DNA from: Micromonospora yasonensis | Lineage (GTDB): Bacteria; Actinomycetota; Actinomycetes; Mycobacteriales; Micromonosporaceae | Assembly (NCBI RefSeq): GCF_026013475.1 | Contig: NZ_JAPDPH010000018.1 | Span: forward strand, 1 to 57,158 | Direction: 5' to 3' | Length of the DNA stretch: 57,158 nt | Shown here: positions 17,891-27,675 of the stretch, piece after piece | How the letters are laid out: every line of letters starts with the position of its first letter | Numbering within the stretch: the stretch's first letter is position 1 | Notes under the pieces: generated by a model | Database searches by the model: none | What the model was told of the DNA's origin: nothing | What the model saw: only the letters and a program-made list of their open reading frames with translations | Position numbers and translations under genes: made by a program

Positions 17891-18786
17891 GCACACCTCT
17901 GGTCGAAGCGGTCGAAACGATCGAGGCGCTCGACACCCCCGCCCGGCGACGCCGAGGCTGGCGCTCGCCGTCGTTCGTGCTCGGCGCGGCGCTGCTGCTG
18001 GCGATTCTCGTCCTGGCGCTGATGTCGCTGGTCTGGTCCCCGTACGGGCTGGACCACACCGACCCGGCGGCCCGGCTGGCCGGCCCGTCCGCACGGCACT
18101 GGGCGGGCACCGATCGCCTGGGCCGTGACCAATTCACCCAGCTGATGCTCGGCGCGCGTACCGCGGTGTGGATCGGGCTGGCCTCGGTCGCGGTGGCGTT
18201 CGTCATCGGCGTCCCGTTGGGCCTGCTCGCGGCGGCCGCCGGCCGGTTCGTCGAGAACGCCGTCGTCGGAGTGATCGACATCGTGATCGCCTTCCCGACC
18301 CTGCTGCTGGCGATGCTGCTGGTCACCGTGTACGGCGCGTCGACCGCGGTCGCGATCAGCGCGATCGGGATCGGCGTCTCCGCCGAAGTGGCCCGGCTGA
18401 CCCGGATCTCGGCGAGCCGGGTGTTCACCCAGGACTACGTACTCGCGGCGCGTACCTGCGGCACCGGGCCACTGATGATCCTGGTCCGGCACGTCCTGCC
18501 CAACATCTGGCACACCCTGCTGGTGCAGGCCGCCCTCGCCTTCGGCGTCGCGGTCATCGCCGAGGCGTCGCTGTCATACCTGGGCCTCGGCACTCCGCCG
18601 CCCGCGCCGTCATGGGGCCGCATGCTCCAGGAGGCGCAGTCGACGGTGAGCGTGGCCCCGTGGAACGTCCTGCTGCCCGGCCTCGCCGTCGCCGTCACGG
18701 TCGTCGGGGTCAACCTGCTCGGTGACGGCCTGCGGGAAGTCCTCGACCCGCAGCTACGGCAGGAAAGGCAGGCAGCCGACCGATGA
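17887..18786 (+). CDS. ABC transporter permease (DppC/OppC type)
   Basis: About 299 residues from ATG 17887 (overlap ATGA with the previous stop). A charged N-terminal tail precedes a first span, then the DppC hallmark HWAGTDRLGRDQFTQLMLGART (split around the loop), the coupling motif QDYVLAARTCGTGPLMILVRHVLPN, and EASLSYLGLGTPPPAPSWGRML. This is the second membrane subunit of the importer. The frame stays open far upstream inside the previous gene, but family alignment and the overlap fix the start here. Confidence 0.9.
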   Translation: MSTPLVEAVETIEALDTPARRRRGWRSPSFVLGAALLLAILVLALMSLVWSPYGLDHTDPAARLAGPSARHWAGTDRLGRDQFTQLMLGARTAVWIGLASVAVAFVIGVPLGLLAAAAGRFVENAVVGVIDIVIAFPTLLLAMLLVTVYGASTAVAISAIGIGVSAEVARLTRISASRVFTQDYVLAARTCGTGPLMILVRHVLPNIWHTLLVQAALAFGVAVIAEASLSYLGLGTPPPAPSWGRMLQEAQSTVSVAPWNVLLPGLAVAVTVVGVNLLGDGLREVLDPQLRQERQAADR

Positions 18787-19585
18787 CCATCCTGGAGACC
18801 ACCGGGCTGACCATCACGCTCAACGGGCAACCGCTCGTTCGCGACGTCTCGTTCGGCCTCGCCGCCCGCGACCGGGTCGGCCTCATCGGCGAATCCGGCT
18901 CCGGCAAATCGCTGACCGCGCTGGCGCTGCTGGGACTGCTCCCGCCGGGCATGCGCACGAGCGGCCGCATCCTCATCGACGGCGAGGACCACCTCGGCGC
19001 ACCGGACCGGCAGTGGCGCCGGGTCCGCGGCCGCACCGTCAGCATCGTGTTCCAGGAGCCCCTGACCGCCTTGGACCCGCTGATGCCGGTCGGCCGCCAG
19101 ATCGCCGGTCCGCTACGGCTGCACCAGGGCCTCAACCGCAGCGACGCCGAGCGCCGCGCGATCGAGTGGTGCGACCGGGTGCACCTGCCTGACCCGGCCC
19201 GGCTGGTACGGGCCCTGCCGCACGAACTCTCCGGCGGCCAACGACAGCGGGTGGCCCTGGCGATGGCCCTCGCCTGCCGGCCCCGAGTGCTCATCGCCGA
19301 CGAGCCGACGACCGCGCTGGACGTGACCGTACAGGCGCAGATCCTCACCCTCCTCGACGAGCTGATCGAGGACACCGGCGTGGCGCTGCTGTTCATCAGC
19401 CACGACCTGCCGGTCGTCGCCGGACTGGCCCGCCATCTCCTGGTCATGCGCACGGGCCGGCTGGTCGAATCCGGCCCGGTCGACGACGTGCTGCGCCGAC
19501 CCCGCTCCGACTACGCCCGGCAGCTCGTCGCGAGCGCCGCCAGGGTGACCCGGCTGGCCCGCCCCAGCGTACGCAGGGAGGACCG

Positions 19586-19589
<4 letters not shown>
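18783..19589 (+). CDS. ABC transporter ATP-binding protein (DppD/OppD type)
   Basis: 268 residues. Walker A GESGSGKS, Q-loop FQEPLTALDPLMPVGRQI, ABC signature LSGGQRQRVALAMALAC, Walker B VLIADEPTTALD and the H-loop FISHD are all intact. The early segment after Walker A (TALALLGLLPPGMRTSG) is typical for the D subunit. Start overlaps the permease stop. It lacks the long C-terminal oligopeptide-binding extension seen in some OppD proteins, being slightly short, but is otherwise complete. Confidence 0.9.
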
Positions 19590-20361
<772 letters not shown>

Positions 20362-20365
<4 letters not shown>

Positions 20366-21153
20366 CCTTTGTTGATCAGTGGCAGACGTGGCATGCCGAC
20401 CGTGAGGCGGCCGTCTCGGCGCCGGGCGGCGACCTCACGCTGACCGGCACTCACTGGCTGGTGGGGCGCACCCAGATCGACGGGATACCCGGCACCTGGT
20501 GGGCCGACGGAAGCGACGTACGGGTGTCCGGCGCCGAAGGCCTGCTCGTCGGCGGCGTACCGATCGCTGAGGGCCTACTGGGCCCCGACCAGCGGCTCAT
20601 GGTGGGCGACGTCGAGCTGAAGATCATCCGCCGCGGCGCCGACCTGGCGGTACGGACGTACGACCCGCATGCGCTGGCGGTGCGCCGGTTCGCCGGCATC
20701 GACGCGTACGTCCCCGACCCCGCCTGGGTGGTGGCCGCCGAGTTCACCCCGGCTGACGCCGACCAGACGGTGCGCACCGAACACAGCCACTCCGACCGGC
20801 TGGTGGATTACCCGGTCGTCGGCACGTTCGCCTTCACCGTTGACGGCCAGCACGCCGAGTTGGTCGCGCTGTACACCGGCCACGAGGGTGAAGCGCACAT
20901 TACGTTCCGGGATGCCACCAGTGGAAAGGAGAGCTACGGCGCGGCCCGGTTTCTGCTCCTGCCACTGCCGGCGGCGGCGGGCCCGGTGACGCTGGACTTC
21001 ACCCGCGTCACCTTGCCGCCGTGTGCGTTCTCCGATGCCTTCATCTGCCCGCTGCCACCTCCGGGGAACGTGCTGCCGTTCGCCGTCCGGGCCGGCGAAA
21101 AGGCAGTGCTTGATCAGCCAGCCGGGCAGGTGCCGAACCTTGTGGATAGCTGA
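20362..21153 (+). CDS. DUF1684 domain protein
   Basis: 263 residues from GTG 20362, overlapping the ATPase stop (GTGA). The pattern fits DUF1684: an N-terminal W..WHADREAAVSAPGGDLTLTGTHWL, a central ADQTVRTEHSHSDRLVDYPVVG, and the C-terminal hallmark LPPCAFSDAFICPLPPPGN followed by PFAVRAGEKA. The family is widespread and uncharacterised; the C-terminal Cys pair in CAF....CPLPPP is highly conserved in it. Being the last gene of a Cys-regulated import operon, a role in processing the imported compound is possible but unproven. Confidence 0.88.
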
Positions 21154-21171
21154 AGAAGTCGGTCGCGGATC

Positions 21172-21532
21172 CTACTTTCGCTTCACTCGGACCAGCCGGT
21201 CGTAGTTCGTACGGTGGTAAGCCCGCCGCCAGTTCTTAGGCGTCGGATCCGGGAAATTCTGATCGGAATGCCGAGGAGGCGTTTCGCCGAAATGGCGTGG
21301 TAGAGCTCACCGGGCCAGCGCAGATCGGCCGTGGCAACGCAGGGCATAGTCCGCCCAGGAGGCCTCGGCAGCGAGGATGAGCACGCTGTGTCGGTGCACG
21401 AACGCCGTCGCGTCCGGCGGCACTTGGTTGGTCTCGCCGTCGAGGACGAACAGCGTGAACCCGGCCCCGTCCGGGTTGCCGGTGTGTGCAGCTCGGCATC
21501 GGGTGACGATGTGTCGGACGAGCACGTTACTA
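21172..21532 (-). pseudogene. Decayed BBE-type FAD-linked oxidase (C-terminal end)
   Basis: Three reading frames each hold a piece of the same protein. In order along the minus strand: HTGNPDGAGFTLFVLDGETN through FVHRHSVLILAAEASWADYA; then RWPGELYHAISAK in a second frame; then QNFPDPTPKNWRRAYHRTNY and DRLVRVKRK ending at the TAG at 21172-21174. The last part is the berberine-bridge-enzyme C-terminus. At least two frameshifts and loss of the FAD-binding N-terminus show it is dead. Confidence 0.65.
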
Positions 21533-21656
21533 CTCCCTGACCGTCGACGGCGCGCCTTTCGTGAATTCCCCTCACGTTGCTCCCTTCGCGTGCTTTGAAT
21601 GAGCCAGGTACCCGGCGTTTTGCCTAGGGGCGGCCTGATCATGGGGGGGGTGGGGC

Positions 21657-23291
21657 GTGCGGATCGGTATCGGATGGAGTTCGCGCCGCAGCGCGCGGGC
21701 GTGCTATGCCAGCGCTGGCGTGCTGGCGTTGATCGCGGGAACCGGCGGCGCGGGGTTGGTGTCGGAGGTGGCGGATGCGTCGAGTCACCGGGAGGCGCCG
21801 TTGATCGCGGGTGACCCGGAGGTGGACAACACCGACGTGTACGCCTTCGTGAGCCCCGACAAGCAGGACACGGTCACGTTGATCGCGAACTGGCTGCCGT
21901 TCGAGGAGCCCAACGGCGGTCCGAACTTCTACTTCTTCAAGCCCGGCGCGCACTATGACATCAACATCGACAACAACGGCGACGCGAAGGCGGACATTAC
22001 CTACCGGTGGGTCTTCACCAACGACGACAAGCGTGACGGCACGACGTTCCTCTACAACAACGGCGTGGTCAACAATCTGACCGATCCGACCTTGTTGTTC
22101 AAACAGAACTACACGCTGACCGAGATCCGTGGCAGCGAGTCGCGGGTGTTGGTGCAGAACGGCACGGCGGCCCCGTCGGATGTGGGGCCGGCGTCGATGC
22201 CGGACTACGGCCGGCTGCGACAGCAGGCGATACTTCCGGTGGAAGGCGGCGGTCAGACGTATGCAGGTCAGACCGAGGATCCATTTTTCCTGGATCTGCG
22301 GGTGTTCGACCTCATCTACGGCGGAAACTTGTCCGAGCGCGGGCAGGACACCCTGGCCGGCTACAACGTCCAGACCGTGGCGTTGCAGGTGCCCAAGTCG
22401 GCGCTTGCCCTGAACGGGGACGACACGAGGAACCCGGTCGTCGGCATCTGGAGCAGCACCTCGCAACAGGGGATGCAGGTCAGCGAGCCGAGGGCCGGCG
22501 GGGACCAGGTTCAGGTGTCCCGGTTGGGTAATCCGCTCGTCAACGAGCTGGTGCCGGCCGCGAACCAGAAGGACGCCTTCAACGCCAGCACGCCGGCGGA
22601 CGACAGCAAGAACCAGCAGCTGATCAACCGAATCCTCAACCCGGAACTGCCGCAGGTGATCCAGAAGCTCTACAACATCCCGGCACCGGCGATGCCCCGC
22701 AACGACCTCGCCGAGATCTTCCTGACCGGCATCGCGAAGAACGCGCCGACCCTGGACAACACCAAGGCGCCGATTCAGGCCGACCTGAACTCGCAGATCC
22801 TCAACGCCGACGTCAACGCGGCGTCGTTTGTACCCTCGGAGATGCTCCGGTTGAACATGAGTGTCCCCGTGACCGCCAACCCGAATCGGCTCGGCGTGCT
22901 CGGCGGTGACCTGCAGGGCTTCCCGAACGGGCGACGTCTCACCGATGACGTGCTGGACATCGAGTTGCAGGCGTTCGAGGGCGCGGCGCAGACCGGCCAA
23001 CTGGTGCCTGCGCTCGCTGCCGGTGACGAGGTCAACACCAACAACGTGCCGTTCGGGAACACCTTCCCCTATCTGGCGCTGCCGAGCAACGTGGCGGTGA
23101 ACCAGATCGACGCCGACGGCATGCCGTCAGGTGGAGTGCCCAGCGGCGCCGGCGGCACCGCGCCGCGAGCCGTCACGTGGATCCGGATCGCCGGCGGCCT
23201 CGGCGCGGCCGGCTTCTTCGGGGCCGGTCTACTGCTCGGGCGCCGCCGCAACCGGCCGGCGGTGACGAGTCCCCGAGCGGACGGGAACTGA
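21657..23291 (+). CDS. DUF4331 secreted/anchored protein
   Basis: 544 residues. A signal sequence (VLALIAGTGGAGLVSEVADA) ends just before SSHREAPLIAGDPEVDNTDV, the diagnostic start of the DUF4331 domain, followed by YAFVSPDKQDTVTLIANWLP. The C-terminus carries a Gly/Ala span (GGLGAAGFFGAGLLLG) and the basic tail RRRNRP, so it is probably held in the membrane by that span. No LPXTG-like motif is obvious before the span. It heads a four-gene unit with a class F sortase, a TPR membrane protein and a NicO transporter, a grouping that suggests one extracytoplasmic system. Confidence 0.88.
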   Translation: MRIGIGWSSRRSARACYASAGVLALIAGTGGAGLVSEVADASSHREAPLIAGDPEVDNTDVYAFVSPDKQDTVTLIANWLPFEEPNGGPNFYFFKPGAHYDINIDNNGDAKADITYRWVFTNDDKRDGTTFLYNNGVVNNLTDPTLLFKQNYTLTEIRGSESRVLVQNGTAAPSDVGPASMPDYGRLRQQAILPVEGGGQTYAGQTEDPFFLDLRVFDLIYGGNLSERGQDTLAGYNVQTVALQVPKSALALNGDDTRNPVVGIWSSTSQQGMQVSEPRAGGDQVQVSRLGNPLVNELVPAANQKDAFNASTPADDSKNQQLINRILNPELPQVIQKLYNIPAPAMPRNDLAEIFLTGIAKNAPTLDNTKAPIQADLNSQILNADVNAASFVPSEMLRLNMSVPVTANPNRLGVLGGDLQGFPNGRRLTDDVLDIELQAFEGAAQTGQLVPALAAGDEVNTNNVPFGNTFPYLALPSNVAVNQIDADGMPSGGVPSGAGGTAPRAVTWIRIAGGLGAAGFFGAGLLLGRRRNRPAVTSPRADGN

Positions 23292-23296
23292 CTGAC

Positions 23297-23340
23297 GGTG
23301 CGGCGCCGGCCCGGCCTGCGTGGGTGGCCGGCGCCGCACC
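23297..23340 (+). terminator. Intercistronic hairpin between DUF4331 and sortase genes
   Basis: GGTGCGGCGCCGGCC (23297-23311) pairs perfectly over 15 bp with GGCCGGCGCCGCACC (23326-23340), with a 14-base loop. It begins six bases after the DUF4331 stop. As a leaky terminator it would make the secreted protein more abundant than the downstream enzymes; it could also protect the upstream mRNA. Confidence 0.6.
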
Positions 23341-23371
23341 CCATGGTTCGAGGTCACAGGAGGTTGTCGCG

Positions 23372-24073
23372 ATGTGCGCGGGGACTAACGGGCGGGCCGG
23401 CGGGCGCAAGTGGTTGACGCTGCGGCAGCCGCTTCGCCGGTTCCCGATGGCGGTGCTGTTGGTGATCGCCGCAGGCCTGGTTACGGCTCCAGGCGCGGAA
23501 TGGTCCGCGACCGTGCGGCCACCGATGGATGCGGTGTGGGCGCCGGCCAACCACGTGGTTGCCGTCCCGACCGCGACGCCTGAGGCAGGCGGCGGCCGGA
23601 CCGGCTCCGGCTCTCCCGCGCAGCCTGCCGAGCTGGCAATTCCCTCGATCGGGGTGCGGTCCACGCTCGTGGACCTGGCGCGTGAGCCTAATGGTGCGTT
23701 GCCAGCGCCCGCCGACTATCAGGTAGCTGGCTGGTATGCCAGTGGTCCGATGCCCGGTGAGGCGGGTGGACCACCCGCGGTGATCGTCGGACATGTGGAC
23801 TCGTCCACCGGCCCGGGCGTGTTCTACCGGCTGCGGGATCTCGCGGTGGGCGGTGAGGTGGAAGTCCGGGACATCGCCGGGAAGGTATGGCGATTCCGGG
23901 TCTACCGGCTCAGCGAGTACCCGAAGGCGACCTTCCCCTCAGGCGAGGTGTACGCCCCCAGCAATCATGCCGAGCTGCGGCTGATCACCTGCACCGGCGT
24001 CTTCGACCAGCGGGCGGGCAGCTACCGGGACAACCTCGTCGCCTACGCCACCCTGTCCGGCGGCGGGTCGTGA
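23372..24073 (+). CDS. Class F sortase
   Basis: 233 residues; AGGAGG lies eight bases before ATG 23372. A single N-terminal signal anchor (FPMAVLLVIAAGLV) is followed by a linker and a sortase domain: IPSIGVRSTLVDLAREPNGAL, the catalytic His in VIVGHVDSS, the catalytic Cys in LITCTGVF and the Arg in AGSYRDN. This is the class F pattern of actinobacteria. Sortases are transpeptidases acting outside the membrane. No LPXTG substrate is seen next to it, so its target, possibly the DUF4331 protein, is unclear. Confidence 0.88.
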   Translation: MCAGTNGRAGGRKWLTLRQPLRRFPMAVLLVIAAGLVTAPGAEWSATVRPPMDAVWAPANHVVAVPTATPEAGGGRTGSGSPAQPAELAIPSIGVRSTLVDLAREPNGALPAPADYQVAGWYASGPMPGEAGGPPAVIVGHVDSSTGPGVFYRLRDLAVGGEVEVRDIAGKVWRFRVYRLSEYPKATFPSGEVYAPSNHAELRLITCTGVFDQRAGSYRDNLVAYATLSGGGS

Positions 24074-25419
24074 CCGGCCTGCGACGCCGTCTGGCGGCCG
24101 CCGCCTCAGGCGCGCTGACCCGACTGCCCGTCGTGCTCCTGCTAGCCGGCGTCGTCCTCCTGGTCGGCACCCCGATCGTCTCCACACACCTGCCGCGAGA
24201 GCACGGATCTCGCTCGGCGCTGCCCGGTGCGACGACGGGCGGCAGCGCTTCGGACTCCACGGTCGCGGCCGCGCAACGGCGCCTCAAGCGCCTCCCCAAC
24301 GACTGGGTGACCTGGGCCCAACTCGGTTCGGCCTACGTGCAACAGGCCCGGATCACCGCCGACCCCTCGTACTACCCAAAGGCCGACGGCGCGTTGCGGC
24401 GCTCGCTGGAGCTGGAGAGCGCCACGAACTGGCAGGCGATGGCCGGGATGGCCGCGCTGGCCAATGCCCGCCACGACTTCACCGCGGCCCGGGACTGGGG
24501 ACACCGCGCCGAGGCGCTCAACCCGCATGGAGGCAGCGTCCACGGCGTGCTGGTCGACGCCCTCACTCAGCTCGGCGACTATGAGGGCGCTCGCACGCAG
24601 CTGCAGCGGATGCTGGACGTCGAACCGGGCGTGTCATCGTTCACCCGCGCCTCCTACGACTTCGAACAGCATGGCCAGGTCGCCGAGGCCCGCGACGCCC
24701 TCAACCGCGCCCTCGCCGAGGCAACCACCCCCGCCGACCGGGCATTCTGCCGCTACTATCTCGGCGAGCTCGCGTTCAACAACGGCGACCCGCAGGAAGC
24801 CCTGCGCCAGTACGCCGCCGGCATCACCGCCGACCCGACCTACCAGCAGCTCTACGCCGGCCGCGGAAAGGCCCGAGCGGCGCTCGGCCAGACCACCGAC
24901 GCCCTCGCCGACTACGCCCGCGCCGTGCAGGCCCGCCCACTGCCCGAACTGCTGATCGAGTACGGTGACCTGCTCGCCGCCACCGGCCAGCCCACCCAGG
25001 CCCGCCAGCAGTACGACCTGGTGAACGCCGTCCGGCAACTGTCCGCCGCCAACGGCGTTTCCGACCACCTCACCGCGGCGGCGTTCCTGGCCGACCACGA
25101 CCAGGCCGCCGAAGCGCTGAGCGAGGCGCAGGCGGAGTGGAACGCCCGCCACAGCGTCCTGACCGCCGACGCGCTCGCCTGGGCCTTGCACTGCAACGGA
25201 CGCAACGCGGAAGCGCTCGAATACTCCCTTCAGGCCACCCGCCTCGGCTGGCGCAACGCCACCCTCTACTACCATCAAGGGGCGATCCGCCATGCGCTGG
25301 GCGACCACGATCAGGCTCGGGCGGACCTGAGCCGCGCCTTGGAGATCAACCCGCACTTCGACGTCATCCAGGCGCCGGTCGCGCGGCACCTGCTGGACAC
25401 CCTCGGCGGCGGCCGATGA
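24070..25419 (+). CDS. Membrane-anchored tetratricopeptide repeat protein
   Basis: 449 residues from GTG 24070, overlapping the sortase stop. One N-terminal span (LPVVLLLAGVVLLVGTPIV) is followed by at least eight TPR-like helical pairs: LPNDWVTWAQLGSAYVQQAR, NWQAMAGMAALANARHDFTAA, FCRYYLGELAFNNGDPQEALRQYA, QLYAGRGKARAALGQTTDALADYA and TLYYHQGAIRHALGDHDQAR. Such proteins are scaffolds for assembly. Its stop overlaps the transporter start, so it belongs to the DUF4331 unit and probably organises the complex outside the cell. Confidence 0.85.
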   Translation: MTGLRRRLAAAASGALTRLPVVLLLAGVVLLVGTPIVSTHLPREHGSRSALPGATTGGSASDSTVAAAQRRLKRLPNDWVTWAQLGSAYVQQARITADPSYYPKADGALRRSLELESATNWQAMAGMAALANARHDFTAARDWGHRAEALNPHGGSVHGVLVDALTQLGDYEGARTQLQRMLDVEPGVSSFTRASYDFEQHGQVAEARDALNRALAEATTPADRAFCRYYLGELAFNNGDPQEALRQYAAGITADPTYQQLYAGRGKARAALGQTTDALADYARAVQARPLPELLIEYGDLLAATGQPTQARQQYDLVNAVRQLSAANGVSDHLTAAAFLADHDQAAEALSEAQAEWNARHSVLTADALAWALHCNGRNAEALEYSLQATRLGWRNATLYYHQGAIRHALGDHDQARADLSRALEINPHFDVIQAPVARHLLDTLGGGR

Positions 25420-26990
25420 CACGGCGACGACCCGCCACCGCCACGGCGCTGAGCGTGACCGCCGTGGCCATCGCGATAGGCGTCGGGAGTCCGGCCGCCG
25501 CCCACCCGCTGGGGAACTTCAGCGTCAACCACTACCATGGCCTGCACCTGTATCCCGACAGGATCGAGGACCTGGCAGTCCTCGACGACGCGGAGATACC
25601 CACCCTGCAGCAGAAGGCCAGCGTCGACCGCGACGGCGACGGCACTGTCACCCCCGCCGAGCAGACCACATACGCCAACGCCACCTGTAGGGAAGTGGCC
25701 GACGCCCTATCGGTCAGAACTGCCGACCGGGCCCTCGCCTGGCGGGTCACCGCCAGCACCTTCACCTACCGCCCCGGAGCCGCCAACCTGGCTACCGGCC
25801 GCACCGAATGCCACCTCACCGCCAACGTCGACCTTCGCAAGGCCACCACGATCCACATTCAGGACAGCTTCCGGCCCGACCGCGTCGGCTGGCACGAGAT
25901 CACCGCCGCCGGCCACGACATCGGCATCACCAACTCCCCGGTCCAGACCACGAGCACCAGCGACGAGTTGCGCAAATATCCCAACAACCTGCTGTCATCT
26001 CCGCTCAACCAACGATCGGTGCGACTGCAGACGGCTGGCGCCGGCGCCGAAACAGGGGCGGCCAACAAAGTCACCGTCCCTGTCGCCGGACTTATCACCC
26101 GGTCAATGGGTGTCCTCGGTGACCGGCTCAACGCTCTCACCGGCGCTGACCGGCTGACCCCACTGGCCGGCATACTCGGCGTAGCGCTGGCACTACTGCT
26201 CGGTGCCGGCCATGCGATGTTGCCCGGACACGGCAAGACTGTCATGGCCGCCTACATCGCCGGCCGGCGCGGCACCTACCGCGACGCTCTCACCGTCGGC
26301 GCCACCGTCACCGCAACCCACACCGCCGGCGTCCTCGCCGTCGGCCTGCTGCTCACCACGGCGACCACTCTGGCCGGGGAAACTGTCCTCGGCTGGCTCG
26401 GAACACTTAGCGGTCTCCTCATCGCCGGCATCGGTGCCAGCCTGCTCGCCGGCGCCCTCACCGCACGGCCCCGCCGCAAGGAGCCGCAGGAACTCGTCCT
26501 CGCCGGGCCGGCTAAAACTGAGGAAGTCGTACACCAGCACAACTCCTCGGGAACGCACGCCCACGGCGGCCACGGCGACTCCCACCGCCACGACCACCAC
26601 AGCCATGATCACCACCGCCACGACCACCACCGCCACCGGCATGGCCGTCCTCGCACCGGCGGACTGATCGGCGTGGGCATCGCGAACGGCATGTTGCCCA
26701 GCCCGTCCGCGCTCATCGTCCTGCTCGGAGCCGTCGCGCTGGGCCGTACCTGGTTCGGTGTCATGCTTGTTTTCGCCTACGGCCTCGGCATGGCCGCGAC
26801 CCTGACCCTCGCCGGCCTGCTGCTCGTCCGACTGCACCGACGGCTGACGAGCAGACTCGAGCACCGGGTCGGGAACTGGGCAGACCGCCTCACCACCGCC
26901 ACTCCCATCCTCACCGCCAGCCTGGTCCTGGCCGTCGGCGTCATCCTCACGCTCCGAGCGGCGTGGCCACTCCTGTCGCAGCTGTCCTAA
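25416..26990 (+). CDS. NicO/RcnA-like metal transporter with EF-hand and His-rich loop
   Basis: 524 residues. After a signal sequence, an extracytoplasmic domain begins HPLGNFSVNHY and contains a textbook EF-hand loop, DRDGDGTVTPAE (residues 71-82). The membrane part carries the NicO motifs GAGHAMLPGHGKTVMAAYIAG and GIANGMLPSPSALIVLLGAVAL, separated by a cytosolic loop of about 60 residues with over a dozen His (HRHDHHSHDHHRH and similar). Family members move Ni or Co. The long N-terminal domain is unusual for RcnA and typical of the actinobacterial form linked to DUF4331. ATG overlaps the TPR stop. Confidence 0.85.
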   Translation: MTRRRPATATALSVTAVAIAIGVGSPAAAHPLGNFSVNHYHGLHLYPDRIEDLAVLDDAEIPTLQQKASVDRDGDGTVTPAEQTTYANATCREVADALSVRTADRALAWRVTASTFTYRPGAANLATGRTECHLTANVDLRKATTIHIQDSFRPDRVGWHEITAAGHDIGITNSPVQTTSTSDELRKYPNNLLSSPLNQRSVRLQTAGAGAETGAANKVTVPVAGLITRSMGVLGDRLNALTGADRLTPLAGILGVALALLLGAGHAMLPGHGKTVMAAYIAGRRGTYRDALTVGATVTATHTAGVLAVGLLLTTATTLAGETVLGWLGTLSGLLIAGIGASLLAGALTARPRRKEPQELVLAGPAKTEEVVHQHNSSGTHAHGGHGDSHRHDHHSHDHHRHDHHRHRHGRPRTGGLIGVGIANGMLPSPSALIVLLGAVALGRTWFGVMLVFAYGLGMAATLTLAGLLLVRLHRRLTSRLEHRVGNWADRLTTATPILTASLVLAVGVILTLRAAWPLLSQLS

Positions 26991-27014
26991 ACGGGCGGCG
27001 TTGGCTGGTGGCGC

Positions 27015-27505
27015 TCACCCGCGCAGCAGCGGCAGAAGCTCATCGCCCTGGCGCCTGATCCCCGGGAGGTAGGGCGTGTCGGAGAGCACGAAGTGGGTGA
27101 TGCCCAGCCCCTGGTACCTGCGCAGCGACCTTGCCGCGTCCTCGGCGGAGGCGCCCAGCCAGGTGGTGCCCGCTCCGCCGCCGCCGAACCTGCCGGGAGC
27201 GGTGTAGAGGTTGCCGTCGAGCACCTCTCCGCGTGTGGCGAGGTCGAGCAGGCGCCACTGGCCGACGGCAGCCTGCCAGTTCTGGTCCCGCGCGGTGACG
27301 CCCGTGCCCTTCGCCATTTCTGCCACCTTGGCTTCGGCGTCGGCCCAGGCCTGTTCGATGGTGTCCCGTACCAGCGTGGTGCGAACTCCAGCGGGGCGTG
27401 CTCGCGTCCCAGCTTCTCGCTGAGCTGCTTGAGCCGCTCGGCCACGCCGTCGAGTGGCTCGCCCCAGAAGAGCTGGACGTCGGCCTCGGTGGCGGCCACG
27501 CAACA
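27015..27505 (-). pseudogene. Decayed LLM-class flavin-dependent monooxygenase (SsuD-like)
   Basis: Minus-strand frame one gives ATEADVQLFWGEPLDGVAER and LKQLSEKLGREHAPLEF; the next part is in another frame, VRDTIEQAWADAEAKVAEMA, RFGGGGAGTTWLGASAEDAARSLRRYQGLGITHFVLSDTPYL and then the stop at 27015. This is the C-terminal half of an alkanesulfonate-monooxygenase-type enzyme with a frameshift near 27385 and no N-terminus. It is non-functional. Confidence 0.65.
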
Positions 27506-27606
27506 GCGCCGCTGGCTGGCATTTGGGCGGCCCTGGACGGCGACGCCGTCATCGCGCCCGCACCGACCCGCCGCTGGCCAGCCCAGCTGACCGGGGAGCC
27601 AGGCCG

Positions 27607-27643
27607 GGGGAGTGCTCCGGTCCCAGGGACCGGAGCACTCCCC
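27607..27643 (-). terminator. Strong bidirectional hairpin terminator
   Basis: GGGGAGTGCTCCGGTCC (27607-27623) pairs perfectly over 17 bp with GGACCGGAGCACTCCCC (27627-27643); the loop is CAG. It lies 33 bases beyond the stop of the minus-strand nuclease-like gene. It has no T-run but is the most stable simple hairpin noticed here and should end the GH3/phosphodiesterase transcript. Confidence 0.7.
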
Positions 27644-27675
27644 TTGGCGGGTCGGTTGCCGCTCGGGCGGCCGGG

